Made by a program: the position numbers and the translations under genes
Notes under the pieces: model-generated
The model's database searches: none
Told to the model about the DNA's origin: nothing
Seen by the model: the letters and a program-made list of their open reading frames with translations, nothing else
NCBI GenBank assembly: GCA_964036295.1
Contig: OZ038469.1
Coordinates: 14,193,591 to 14,257,590, forward strand
DNA length: 64,000 nt
Direction: 5' to 3'
Source of the DNA: Plumapathes pennacea
Lineage: Eukaryota > Cnidaria > Anthozoa > Antipatharia > Myriopathidae
Shown: piece by piece, positions 1-21,014 of the stretch
How the letters are laid out: each line of letters starts with the position of its first letter
How positions within the stretch are numbered: position 1 is the stretch's first letter

Positions 1-540
1 TTAGAGAGGAGTGGCGCAGGTAAACGGAGCGCGGTGTAGTCAAATACGCAGACACCGGGAACCTAAAGGTGTGACCGTTCGTATGAACGCTCTCAATGAG
101 TACATTCCAATAGCAGAGTTCACCTCCAAGTCCAGTGAACTTTCACTTGAAACTTAAGGGTTTGGCCACTCAAATGATTTAAGCTCTTAGTCAGTACATT
201 ATATTAGCTGAGTTCACTGTCACTAAGGGTTTGGCCACTCAAATGTAAGCTATCGGTTCGTTTTGTTTTCTGTCGTTAAAGTTGGACAGAGAAGCAGCAA
301 TGAAAGGGCGAAGCTAAAGAGCCGTGATTTTAAACTTTGTTAGAACAAGATTGGGAGTGTGAGCTTGTATGGATGTTAATTGCTCCACATGCTCTCAACA
401 ATGAACAGCGATGTCGTGTGGAGAACCAGAGAGAAGAACCCAGTCCACTGTTAATTCTCATTGTGATTTTCATACAGTTTGTTAGTGAGTAAATTAGGAG
501 AATGCGAGTTTCTATCACAGTTGGTTTTTGACCGAAACAT
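1..540. other. Intergenic start of window, with imperfect local duplication
   Basis: No gene is seen. A block containing aagggtttggccactcaaat occurs at about 156 and again at about 225. Each copy is preceded by a related stretch (gtacatt..tagc.gagttcac), so this looks like an imperfect local duplication. Short open frames here are not supported by codon pattern or splice signals. Confidence 0.4.
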
Positions 541-564
541 TTTATTCACCAAGAGATAAGGCCT

Positions 565-616
565 GTCCACACGTATTCGTTTTCGCTTAGAAACGAAACG
601 ACGGATACGTGTGGAC
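565..616. repeat. Short inverted repeat (gtccacacgta / tacgtgtggac)
   Basis: The arms gtccacacgta and tacgtgtggac flank a spacer that itself pairs (cgttttcg with cgaaacg). It resembles a small fold-back element, possibly a remnant of a miniature inverted-repeat transposon. Confidence 0.4.
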
Positions 617-647
617 GAAGTATAAGAGAAGGATTTAGTGTAGTACT

Positions 648-888
648 GGGCCCGGTTTTTCGAAAGCCAATTAAGCTAATCCAGGATTAACGAAATTCTT
701 TCTCTCGACCTCTCTCCCAATAAACTGCAGAGTTTTGTTCGAAGATGGATTAGTAAGCTTGTTCCAGCTTAAAACGTTATCAAGAAAGTCGTTGTGGACG
801 AAACTTTCACGTTTTCAGGCATATAAATGACAAGAAAGTTTAGACCTAATCCAGGATTAGCCCAATCGTGCTTTGAAAAACTGGGCCC
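648..888 (+). mobile_element. MITE family 1, copy 1 (gggccc termini)
   Basis: A 241-bp element bounded by inverted ends of the form gggcccrgtttttcraag. Subterminal ctaatcc.ggatta motifs lie on both sides. A second copy with matching interior lies at 29807-30047 in the opposite orientation, which confirms that it is a dispersed repeat. It has no coding capacity, so it must be mobilised in trans. The target-site duplication is not clear. Confidence 0.8.
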
Positions 889-1701
889 TGGACGTAATCA
901 AATTTTGAAGAACCGTTTCTTTTATACTTTTGATCCCCAAGGAGGATCATAAATCCAGAATCGATGTACTTTAATATACTGACCACGTGTTCGTAACTAT
1001 CAATCAGGTTAATCTTCGATAGTTTTGATATAAAATGTTCATATTAGATACATTGTATTTTTCAGCATCTTTACAGCACATCAATATAGATGTCCAAGTT
1101 ATTTATAGTGGACGAATTATTTTAAATAAAAACCACTGATATAGTAGGCGGAAGTTTTAAGTTTTTTTTTTTTTTTTTTTTTTTTCACTTCAAATTAAGT
1201 ATTTTGTTTGCATGCAGGGCAGCTTATAGCGAACGTTTCTCCTCTCCAGGACAAGCAACGTAAAAGTAGAACCACACCAACTTAACACGCAACGTAAAAC
1301 AAGTTTAGAAGGCGAGGAAACAAGCTCGACAACCAAGAATGAAGGCCATTTTATATTTTTAATAGTTTATCGACAGTTCATGTTGTTGAAGCCTGGGAAA
1401 TCAAACAAGACGACTGCTGGGCTTATTGATCCTTTACTCCCTTCGACTCATCCAAGACATCATATAGTAAGGAGCTTGGTTTTACTCACATGAAAGCGGA
1501 TTAAACTATCGATTCTCACTGCACCACTCAAACATTTTCTTCTTAAATGTTGTGAGAATCTGTAGTTTGAGCTTGGACTATTGATAAACTATTAGAAACA
1601 AAATAGCTTCTATTATTGGTTGTCGAGCTTGTTTCCTAGCCTTTTGTGACCTGGAAGTTATTTCCCACATTTACTTTAAAATCACAGGAAAGTCAAGCGA
1701 A
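889..1701. other. Intergenic stretch without a gene
   Basis: No supportable coding exon. It holds a T run of about 24 bases at 1162-1185 and a degraded repeat copy (next entry). It lies downstream of the minus-strand chitin deacetylase gene. Confidence 0.5.
1459..1590 (+). repeat. Degraded copy of the ctttcactcccaag fold-back repeat family
   Basis: Contains the family's interior words in order: atatagtaaggag, gattaaactatcgattctca, then gttgtgagaatctg and gagcttgg. Fuller copies are at 37195-37402 and 46667-47071. Both termini are lost here. Confidence 0.55.
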
Positions 1702-1707
1702 TTTATT
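1702..1707 (-). terminator. Candidate polyadenylation signal for the chitin deacetylase gene
   Basis: AATAAA on the minus strand, about 245 bases after the stop codon. It is the first such hexamer I see downstream of the stop. Confidence 0.4.
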
Positions 1708-1735
1708 TTCATCTTGGCCTCAGCAGGATATTCCT

Positions 1736-1920
1736 ATTCTCAGTCGCTCAAGTCATTATCATCGCCATCACGATCAAACGTCGTCACCACCATTATCGTC
1801 ATCATCGATATCAACAGCATATCATTGTCATCATCACCACTACAATCATCAGTGTCAGTTTCATCATCACCAGCATCACCATCAACGTCATAATCGTCAA
1901 TCCTCAACGTCATCACGATG
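1736..1920. repeat. Degenerate trinucleotide (TCA/TCG) repeat in a 3' UTR
   Basis: Imperfect catcat/cgtcat/accatc repeats, located in the probable 3' untranslated region of the minus-strand gene. Open frames through it on both strands are repeat artefacts. Confidence 0.6.
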
Positions 1921-1950
1921 AAGTGCACACACACGTCAGTGGCAGTTCCG

Positions 1951-3666
1951 TCAGTTCCCATCGGGATCTGTAGGAGAAGGGAAGTTGCGTGGACACGAGG
2001 TGCAAGTGGGCATGTAGAAATCCTGGGGCACGGTGTAGTGACAACTGTTGGGCGTAGCGCACCGGGTACGGGGACGGGATGGACAACCCCAGGCTTTGAA
2101 GTTCTTCGCTTCCTGGACATTCTGAGGATCGCGCATCCAAGCGATTGCTTGCGAGGCCGAGAGAATCCATACATCCTCCGTTTTGGCCAAGTAGTCGAGA
2201 AACTGCTTCAACGCATCCATGTGGTCTGGCGCTTTCTGCCCAAACCACGCAGAGTGCATGTGCATACCAAACGGCGCGCGGTTGTTGTCGTAGTGCAAGT
2301 GGAAATTCCTCTTTAAAATATCCACCCAAGCGCTGGCGTTCGCGAGAGGAGCGCACGAGTCCATCATAGAACCGCACACCGAGCCGTCCGCATTCATGAG
2401 GTCCACGTTTGGGATGACCCACAGACCAGGGTAAGCCATCTTAGGACATTCCCCAACCGGACAGTCTTGTATAGACTTGTAGTCCAGTGTGTAAGGGTAC
2501 ATGGGAGGGTTTGTGTACTTGCCCGTGGGCCAAGATAGGTCGTACACGAAGTTGTTTTCGTGCAAGGCTTTGTACATGTTTTCGGCGATCATCAGGAATG
2601 GTGCGCGGAAGCCAATCACTTCGTTTAGTGGGACGTTTGCAAACCTGCGGTGTGAAAAAAAATGAAGGGTCGGTAATAAGTACATGAGCGTCCTATCGAG
2701 ATGCCACGTTTATATGGAGAATTGTAAAACAGGCCATATAACGCGCGCTCTGATTGGTACCCTTTGGAGGGGAGGGGAGGGGGTAGGGTTAGGCCTAATA
2801 CTAATTATCTACATATTCAGTGAAGTGTGGAGGGAATTTTGTATTTTCGGGAGGATTTCAGATAAGCGCTCTCTCATAAGAGATTGACCGTGACCAACCG
2901 CGATAGTTTTAACCACTGAGAGCCACCTTAATTTAGGTGTTCTTAACTCTCCTCTCGTTAAATTTGCTCCCTCGGCCACCACTTCAACAGTCCAGCCGTC
3001 AAACATTCCCTTTACAAACTCATTGGATGTTGCCAATTTCGATCTATAAATGTTGCGAGCCTGAAATTTTGCATTTCTACATTTTTTTTCCACGCTCTTT
3101 CCACTTCTGGCACTCAAAAACCTGACGTGAGTCACGTGGTGGATTTAGGTCATGCGACCAGATCCTGCAAAATGCCTAACCCTACTCCCGTGGGGGACTT
3201 ACTTGTGCAATATTTCCCTCTCTCCCTTGATTTCGTTAGCCCACTCAGTATAGTTAGCATTGAGCCAGTACGTCGTCGGTTCCTGATGAGTCACGGTATG
3301 GTCTGCGGCTTCATGTCCCACTGAATACATTTTCTCCACTAAGTAATAATTAGTGTAGTTGTGAGAAATAAAAAATGTTCCTACAGCAGGGCAGCCATTG
3401 GGATTTACCCGGTCGGAGAACACTTCCTGGTATTGCTGATAATTGATGGTGTTTAAATCATCGTCGAAAGTCATTAGCACGATCTGTGGAGTCTTTGCGG
3501 GCTGTAGTTTTCCTGGAGGTTGAAAGTCATCGCTGCAGCGACAGGCGGGAAGAACACATTTGGACTTGTCACAAGGCTGCGCTGGTAAAAACTCGGCCAT
3601 GACTGCGACAACGGTCACAAGTAAAACGAGGAGAACTTTCGTGTGGGTTAAAGCAGGAGACGCCAT
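1951..3666 (-). CDS. Chitin deacetylase-like secreted protein (CE4 polysaccharide deacetylase), two exons
   Basis: Probable extracellular metal-dependent deacetylase of N-acetylglucosamine polymers such as chitin. Exons on the minus strand are 3666-3203 and 2644-1951. Donor CACAA/GTAAGT and acceptor CACCGCAG rebuild a lysine codon, giving 385 residues. Start is M at 3666, because a hydrophobic signal peptide follows at once (residues 9-24). A Cys-rich stretch follows (C32, C37, C42, C44). CE4 motifs are present: TFDDD at 66-70 (catalytic and metal Asp), HTVTH at 123-127 (metal His), and RAPF at 168-171. A late MHSAW matches the usual His motif. With only a short Cys-rich leader and no peritrophin chitin-binding or LDL-receptor domain seen, it resembles the short chitin-deacetylase-like proteins of invertebrates. 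The 558-bp intron contains no other gene. An earlier in-frame ATG at 3693 is possible but less likely. Confidence 0.88.
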
Positions 3667-4140
3667 GGCAGAGGAAAACAAATTCCGACACACACTTGAG
3701 CAAGACCCTGTCGACGTTTTCGCAATCGTTTCCGGGTTTGTGGACTTCCGGTTAAAAAGTCACGTGAGCGAACCCGAAATTGACACCTCGGTTTCAAGCG
3801 GTCTCTCTTCCGCTCTTTGATCCGTTTCACCTCGTTTTACTACAGCAACCTTTACTGTATTAGTATAAAGGTTATCTGGGCACATTTGTGGTCCTATTTA
3901 TATCCATGCTGCTCGTATCTAAGCCCTTTAATCAAAATGAAGTGTGGATGCTTCGAGCGCCTTGGTTGTGACACGGAAAGCAAATGAGGACCATGCAATA
4001 ACATCTCGAAACAACGTGAGTGATTTGTTCAACTTTATGTGATTTAAGTGGTAGCTAAGAACTCACAATTTTATTTTTGTTCTATATTTGACCATATCTC
4101 CACATTGCACCTATATTTCACAACAAATCAAATGAGAATG
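3667..4140. other. Upstream region of the chitin deacetylase gene
   Basis: Presumed 5' UTR and promoter of the minus-strand gene. I see no convincing TATA box or other gene. Confidence 0.35.
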
Positions 4141-4233
4141 CATCCTCGGAGACCCAGGGGCAGATCGTGGGGCGGCGGTGAAACCATTCTTTTCACCGCC
4201 GCCCCACGATCTGCCCCTGGGCCTCCGAGGATG
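4141..4233. repeat. Near-perfect 43-bp-arm hairpin
   Basis: Arms 4141-4183 and 4191-4233 are reverse complements with one mismatch, around a 7-base loop (ccattct). The arms are GC-rich (ggggcagatcgtggggcggc) in AT-rich surroundings. It is likely a fold-back MITE or a snap-back transposon end. An open frame runs through it on each strand only because the palindrome lacks stops. Confidence 0.85.
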
Positions 4234-4560
4234 ATGACAATGGTACGTACTGCAGATGCAAAGATGATTGTACGTGCATTCTTGTAGCCTGGGAATCTCT
4301 TCGCAGTTTCATGTGGCTTCACTCAGGCTTGGAAATTTCTTTGCAGATGAAACTTTACTTGTATCACTTTTGCTTCCCTTATTATATAAATAAGATCGCT
4401 TGAACTAAGAAGTCTTAAATTTGTCTATTTCTGTGCTGCATGCATTTCTGAGGGACTAGCATTTAGTGTCCGCCTTAGAAAGGTATCCGCATTAGAGAGA
4501 GTTCTGTTACAGAGAAATCGCCGAGGACCAAATCTGCATGCTATCTGCCTTACAGAGGTG
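4234..4560. other. Intergenic, host repeat around the transposon insertion
   Basis: No gene. The last 130 bases contain related words (gtccgccttaga, tccgcattagaga, ctgccttacaga). These resemble the sequence just after the transposon (gtctgcaaatgaga, gtctgcttagaga). The 2.3-kb element therefore appears to sit inside an older simple repeat. Confidence 0.4.
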
Positions 4561-4710
4561 CCCTTACCAAAAAAGTAGTATGGACCATATATGGGCCTGA
4601 TATGGGTTTTATATGGAAATATACATGGGCACAATATGGTTCTTATATGGCATTTACATGGCCATGTTTAAGCCATACTTCATAAATGTGATGAGTGCTT
4701 TATGCACTTA

Positions 4711-5037
4711 ATATGGGATTAATACGTATTTCGCGTAAATCCATATTAAATCCATGTATGGGGAAAATGCGGGGATTTCCATGTTAAAACCATATATGGG
4801 GAAAATGTGGGCAATCTTAATATGGGATTAATACGTATTTCGCGTAAATCCATATTAAATCCATGTATGGGGAAAATGCGGGGATTTCCATGTTAAAACC
4901 ATATATGGGGAAAATGTGGGCAATCTCAATATGGGATTAATACGTATTTCGCGTGAATCCATATTAAATCCATGTATGGGAAAAATGCGGGGATTTCCAT
5001 GTTAAAACCATATATGGGGAAAGTATGGGTGATACAA
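4711..5037 (+). repeat. Left subterminal tandem repeat, three 109-bp units
   Basis: Units begin at 4711, 4820 and 4929 with atatgggattaatacgtatt and are nearly identical. Each contains internal ccatatatgggg words. Confidence 0.9.
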
Positions 5038-6344
5038 TCAAGCTTGGGAAATGTAGTTGAGTCTCTCCTGAGTCATTGAGTGGAACTATAATGGCAACTT
5101 CACCAAGATGAAAATATGTGTCTGCAGAGGCCATTTGGGTCTACAAACAAGGATGGGAATAGCTGCCTCCATACATTTGACTCATAAAATGTAGTTAAAC
5201 ATTGCAGCTCGTTCAAATTGAAGCTGAAACATCACTAGATTTGCAATAACTTTGACCAACGGTTTTTATTCAAACATCACAAGTACCTTCAATCTCTGCA
5301 AATATTTATATTTACATTTCACTCTGAACAAGTAAGCTATCAAAAAATGATTGTGTGCAATGCATGCATCATTCCCACTGTTCATAGTTATTAAGATGCA
5401 AGTAGTCAACAGTAAAAATACTCAGATAAAGATTTCGCCTGACCTTAGATTTTTGCTGAATTTTGCACTAGCACAATCCATTACTTTTCCTTCCCTTTGA
5501 CAGTGAATTTTCCGGGGCTCTTCTCTTCTTTCAAGTTCCTAGTCCTTTTGTTATCTTTTGCATCTTTCCCAATCGGTCAAAACCAGTGCAAAAGGCTTGT
5601 AATAACTTCAAAGTACACTACGATGAAAGAAAACTGCACTTTTGTCCGCCTCTCGACTGAAAGTGTACATCCGCGCACTGATTTTCCCGCTTCACAATTC
5701 TGTGATGTTGATTGGTCAAAATGCAACATGTGACTGGTTTTCAGGGCCCACTCAGTAATTTTCTCTGACGTTTTTACGTTGCGTGTCGTTCGAGTGTTTG
5801 TGCAGTTTTCCAAGGCTTTTAACTAAATCTGTGGAGTTTACCACAAGATTACATCACTTTTCAGCAAGAGTTTGTGCCATTGTCCATGTTTAAAGGAGTA
5901 TCTTCCACATGTAAACTGTGTGTTGAATACTATTCATGCTAGAGCTGTCTGTATATGTACCGTATTGGAACTGGAAGACATTTTGAAGTATTTCGAAGAC
6001 TCCACTGCAGGAACTTGGCACTGTAAACTGTTGCACCAAAGAAGCCAAGAATGTGTAAATACATGGAACTGTAAGGAATTGCCATCACGCTTGCAAAAAT
6101 CGACTGTCTCTTTTGATTCCTGAGTGAGACTATAAATTTACCTTCGGTGATCGAGGTTAGTGCAGCAATTTTAAATGTCAAGATATTTGATGTCAACTTT
6201 CTTGTGACGAACTGATGAACAGAGTAATAAACTGAAACACTTCCGATAATGACTACTTGTGTGACTGAACTGTATTGTTGCAATAATCACAAAACATATT
6301 TCAAGCTGAATTTGTTTGGTCAACCTCAATGGCAATTGTGCAGA

Positions 6345-6730
6345 GGTAAAGTTTTATGGGAAATGTATGGTTTGCTGTTACCCATATTTTGCCCATACAA
6401 TTGCTCTTGTTGTGTGAGGACTGAAGTATTAATGTGGGAAATGCATGGATTCCTGTCAACCATATTTTGCCCACACAAATTGCTCTTGTTGTCTGAAAGT
6501 GAAGTAATATGGGAAATGTATGGTTTGCTGTTACCCATATTTTGCCCATACAATTGCTCTTGTTGTGTGAGGTGAAGTAATGTGGGAAAGGTATGGATTC
6601 CTGTCACCCATATTTTGCCCATACATTGTCTCTTTTTGCAGATTTAAGGAAATATGGGAAGTGCATGGGAAGCTCATTGCCCATATTTTCTCCATATATC
6701 AGTGATTCACATCTTCTCACCCATGTTTTC
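6345..6730 (+). repeat. Right subterminal tandem repeat, units of 72-78 bp
   Basis: The word gggaa.tg.atgg recurs at 6358, 6436, 6511, 6584 and 6656. Most units also carry acccatattttgcccata. Two sub-variants alternate (tggtttgctgtt and tggattcctgtc), suggesting growth by dimers. Confidence 0.85.
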
Positions 6731-6997
6731 CCCATATATCAAAAATGATGCCCATGTGAAACCCACATTTACATTTCAAGATACATATCGTTGCCATATA
6801 TGGGAAATATATGGCCCATATTTAGTCCATATGTTACCCATACTAAACGTTTGGTAAGGGTGTCTGCAAATGAGAGGTGTCTGCTTAGAGAAAGTTGATT
6901 GTACCAATTTTTCTGCTACAGCTTTTATGCCCAAGTCATGAATTAATGTGCCCTGGGTACCAAAATACAAATTCTCCTAACTATATTCATTCAAAAA

Positions 6998-7162
6998 GAA
7001 AATGTATGAGTGATATAGTGAGAATTGATAGCTGGCCAATCAGCTTTCATCTGAGTGAACTACTGTACCAAGTGGCAGGTTCTCCATACTGTAAGATATC
7101 TCTGGTGATCAGAGACTGAAGGAGAAAATTGAAGTTGATCGCTCTCAGGAGTGAAAGGGATA
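6998..7162 (-). repeat. Copy of the ctttcactcccaag fold-back family, minus orientation
   Basis: Carries gtgagaattgatag, cagctttcatctgag, aaggagaaaattgaagttga and the terminal gagtgaaaggg in the reverse order of the plus-strand copies. Confidence 0.6.
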
Positions 7163-8267
7163 AAGAAGTCAATAATTGCTGCCTAAAGTTTTTTTTGTTT
7201 AGATCATTTTCACTTTTATTCAATGGTCCTGTTAGTAGTAATATGAATGATTACAGGCATTAAGTATTTCATCCCTGTGCTGATCTGCAAGGGTAAAAAT
7301 AATCATGATGCTATCTCGATTTAAATGTTTGTCAGTCTGTTTGTCAGTCTGTATGTCAGTCCGTTGTTGGGCAACTTCTGGAAGAACAATGGTATATGCA
7401 AATTATTAGCAAATTCAGATACAAAATTAACATACTTCGCAGATACAGTGTGCGCTGATGAAAATGAATTTAAAACTGGAAAACTAGACATGCTAACAAA
7501 CAGAGCAGAAATTGTTGCCACAAAGCGAGCAACAAGCACAAGAAACAACACTGGAAAGAATCAACAGTAATATTGAAAGTTGAGACGACAAAAGTTCAAG
7601 GAATTATACATTTATGTTTGTTTTTCAACACAGCCCACAACATGCAAGATTTCAATGAGGTACTGACATGTTTTGCTTTTAGTGCATTCTTGGTTTCATA
7701 TTCAATATTGTTTAGTACATAAAATTAATAATCCCACATTTACCTCTAGTGAGTGAACGGATAACCTATCTGAGTTTCAGTTTAGACCACAGCTGAAATG
7801 TAACATGCCAGCCAGCTTTAAAATTTATAGTTTTGTTTAGAATTTCTATGACACACTTGTAAACATACTGTATTAATTCTTGGCTGCAGAGTAAACTCAA
7901 GAAGCTACATTGGAAGTGTAGATAATGTTACACTTTCTTGCTCTCCAAATCCAATACAATGAATGAGTCAATCTATAGTTTATATGGGTGTGTGTGCATA
8001 TTTTGACAGCTAGTTCTTGGAACTGAACTTAATTTGACACTAAGATTAGCAGATGTATGGTACAATTTGTGGAAATATTTTTATTGACTGATAAATTGGT
8101 GGAAATAACAAGGTTACAGTAATTTATTTTAGCATGGATAATATTCATATTTACCGATTATTCCCAAAGGAAGCCTATTTAGTTTACCAGAAAATATTTA
8201 ACTAAAATAAAGTCACTCCATCCTGCATTCAAACCTATTGGTAATTACCCTCATATCCCTGCTTCAG
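7163..8267. other. Intergenic, no gene seen
   Basis: AT-rich. Contains a short tgtttgtcagtc triple repeat near 7327-7363. The open frame there reads through repetitive, compositionally biased sequence and is not convincing. Confidence 0.45.
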
Positions 8268-8440
8268 CCTTTCACTCCCAAGTGTGATCTCCTTCAGTTT
8301 GTCTAGAAATATATATTACAGTATTAAGGAAAACTTGGCTTTTGATAGCTTGCTCAGATGAAAGCTGATTAAACTATCAATTCTCACTACGTCCCTCGTG
8401 CAGTTCTTTCCAAAAAGGTTGAGAGAATCTGTAATTTGAG
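8268..8440 (+). repeat. Copy of the ctttcactcccaag fold-back family upstream of the LRRK-like gene
   Basis: Begins cctttcactcccaagtgtga. It continues through cttttgatagcttgctcag and aaactatcaattctcacta, ending near gagaatctgtaatttgagc. It lies 110 bp before the proposed start codon, so promoter elements may lie within or around it. Confidence 0.65.
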
Positions 8441-8552
8441 CCTGATCAACCAGTGGAAAACAGCAGTAAACTCACAAGCACTTGCATTCCAATGCATATA
8501 CTATAGCAGACTTTGTATATTGTGCACTATACTGTATATTCTTCAAATGCAG

Positions 8553-18741
<10,189 letters not shown>

Positions 18742-18902
18742 AGAAAACGAACTGTGGTCCTGTACAAAGTGGGAGCAACGAGAGTGGGACATCTCGTGAG
18801 AATGGGACATCTGAAGGTCAAGATTCTACCCATGATCAAGGTTCAACTGAAGATTCTCTCTAGAGAAAACAATCTGTGGTCCTGTACAAAGTGGGAGCAA
18901 CA

Positions 18903-19861
18903 ACCGTGACACTTCTTGGAGGTTTCACGAAGCCGAGTGAAGTACGTTTCTGTTTGTCTTATTGGGAACTATGTTATTACTTTGCTGTGGTTCTCTGGCA
19001 CTGTTAACGGGAACGTATAGGGGAACCCTTATTATTTTTTGTTTTGCTTTATGGCAGGAATTAACGTTCATTTTAATAGTGGCTTGTCGTTAAAACGCTG
19101 CAAAACTTTTCAGAGTATTACCATCCATCATCAACATGATGGAGCCGTTCACGTAGAACCTAGATTTCTTTTAAAGGGTCTGCTGACATAACTTTCAAGG
19201 GGTTTTGCCAAGAATGTTAGCTCCCCTTTTATAGAGCATAGTAAAACGATATTTCTTCGCAGTTGAGGTCAGGATTATGTTTTGCAATCAAACGTTTGCA
19301 AGGTGGTTACGTGGTCAGTTTTAAGATATATTTCAGAAATTTTATAGGTTAATTTTTATATGGTTTTGCAAATGACCATTATGTGACGAAAAGTGCTTTT
19401 TGACGAAGCTGTAATAACAAGCCACTTGTTCAAACTCACAGGCACACAATCCTATAGCATTTGCTTACGAGAACTGGGAACGAAACAAAAACGTAAATGA
19501 GTGAGGGCTCTATGGGCCAAAAATGCAAAAAAGCAAAACGATACGATCGCATTAACAACCGTTGAATGGGTTGGTGTGGAGGGAGGGGAGGGTACTATGC
19601 GCATATTTCTTAGCAACGGCGAGTGACGAGCTCCCAGATCGCGTACCGTATCTCTTATTAGTAGTAGTAAATTATTATAAAATAGTGCAGGTATATTTTT
19701 TATTGCATAGGATGAAGAAAGCTTGCAAATAAAATATAATGATACCAGTAGACCTCGGTTTGCAGCCACTCAATCCTTACTCGTTGCCGCACTGATTGAG
19801 GTAGAATTCTCATGTCAAAGCAGTCGAACAAGATATCTCGTACGAGATAGGTCTTAATTAT
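18903..19861. other. LRRK-like 3' UTR and convergent intergenic region
   Basis: No coding exon is recognised. The nearest plausible polyadenylation hexamer on the plus strand is AATAAA at 19728-19733. The next gene is on the opposite strand and ends at 19862, so the two genes converge. Confidence 0.4.
19728..19733 (+). terminator. Candidate polyadenylation signal of the LRRK-like gene
   Basis: AATAAA about 990 bases after the stop. This implies a long 3' UTR, and an earlier non-canonical signal could be used instead. Confidence 0.25.
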
Positions 19862-21014
19862 TCAGATTTCAGTATCACTGTGGTCTTTATCGGCGCTCAC
19901 GTCATTTTTACTAGAATGGGCTGCCTTGTCCCATATCATTCTAGCGAGTTTTAAGCGATAGCCGGTAGCGTGACTAAATGCCATCAGCGTCACTTCGGTG
20001 TCTTTGCGTTTGCTGTCCGAACAAAACGCGCTCTCTATAAAAACTCTCATCTCGTGTTCAATGTCTTGTTCGTGGATTATTTGGCTCAACCTCAGCCTTG
20101 CCAGGTTTGATTGGACACCTGATTCGGATTTCTTCCTCAAACAGCCGCCAGAGCATCTGTCTTGTGTTACTCAGCTCTTCCAGTTTACTGTAATACCCTT
20201 CGTTATGTTCTAGTGATAGTAATTCATTGCCTCCAGCTCCTGGTTCTCCAAGCGTTTGTGAACCAGAACGTAGCCTGGCGAACACTCGTAGACTTTCGTT
20301 CAAGTCGTCTATCATCGCCCCAGTCTCCTCACAGAGAAGCTTCGCACTCAGCCGTTCACGCTCCAACATTTCCTGAATCGTTTGACGGAGATCTGACCTC
20401 GATTTAGCCTCGAACCGTTTTCTACAAAGGCGTCCACTCGCCAAGCTTTGGTCTCTAAACCGGGGCTGCCTTGTTTTACTCGGCCCTTGTTCTGTGTGAT
20501 CTTTATCTGATAATGTCACGTTACTTACATTTAGTTTGCTTTGGATGGCGTTCGTAGGCACCGAACAGTTTCCGGTTTCGCTCCCCAACGAAAGAGAACT
20601 TACGTCTGTTGTCTTTACGCCTAATTCAGAATCTAGAAGAAAAACGCTTTGCCCTCCATGACTATTGCAGCTTTCAGAAATTTTTGACGAAACCCTGCAA
20701 CTTTTGCAAGTGTTCACCGAAATTCTGCGCTCTAACATCCAAATCTTATTCTTTGCCAGGTTGAGAGAAAACTCTAGCTGTTCCTGCGCACTTTTTGCCT
20801 CATCTAAGCTGCTCTGGGCCGTCAAACGTCTGTTCCTCTCGTTCTTCACGAGCGACCTCATCTCATCTAAACCTCTCTCTTTTTCCTGAAGACGGTTCGT
20901 CAAATGTACTATTCTTTGGTTTGAATCTTTGAGAAGCTCGGGAAGTTGAACTGGACCCATCAGAAATGCTTCGGGAGTGGAGAAAATCTCCATATGGCGC
21001 AAAATGTCGGTCAC
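19862..21014 (-). CDS. Unrecognised coiled-coil protein, frame break near the C-terminus
   Basis: The first frame runs from M at 21014 to a stop at 20058 (318 residues). Residues about 24-100 are strongly heptad-like (LTNRLQEKERGLDEMRSLV, LEFSLNLAKNKIWMLERRI), followed by a CKSC pair. A Ser/Thr-rich middle and a second helical region (LRQTIQEMLERERLSAKLL) follow. I do not recognise the family. A second open frame on the same strand, shifted by one base, overlaps the end and continues to 19862. It has protein-like composition (LRLSQIIHEQDIEHEMRVFI). The two probably belong together through a one-base indel (assembly error or real mutation) or a very short unseen intron. The gene converges on the LRRK-like gene. 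A probable cytoplasmic structural or adaptor role is speculation. Confidence 0.6.

Larger units (their letters stand above)
4561..6860. mobile_element. 2.3-kb non-autonomous DNA transposon with subterminal repeats
   Basis: Both ends carry the inverted sequence cccttaccaaa (4561 inward; 6860 inward on the minus strand), followed by similar rtagtatgg and atatggrc words. The left side has three 109-bp tandem units rich in tatggg. The right side has about five units of 72-78 bp rich in cccata, so the subterminal motifs point in opposite directions. The interior (about 5040-6340) has no transposase-like frame. This architecture is typical of elements mobilised in trans by a transposase that binds subterminal repeats. 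A target-site duplication is not evident, so the superfamily is not assigned. Confidence 0.7.

Noticed and set aside
1913-2422. Overlapping alternative frames on both strands across chitin deacetylase exon 2
   Set aside because: The frame carrying CE4 motifs explains the region, and the others are shadows.
6249-6622. Frames with repeated PIFCPYNCSCC or MGKIWVT motifs, resembling a repeat protein
   Set aside because: The repetition mirrors the transposon's subterminal tandem repeat on both strands, without splice or codon evidence.
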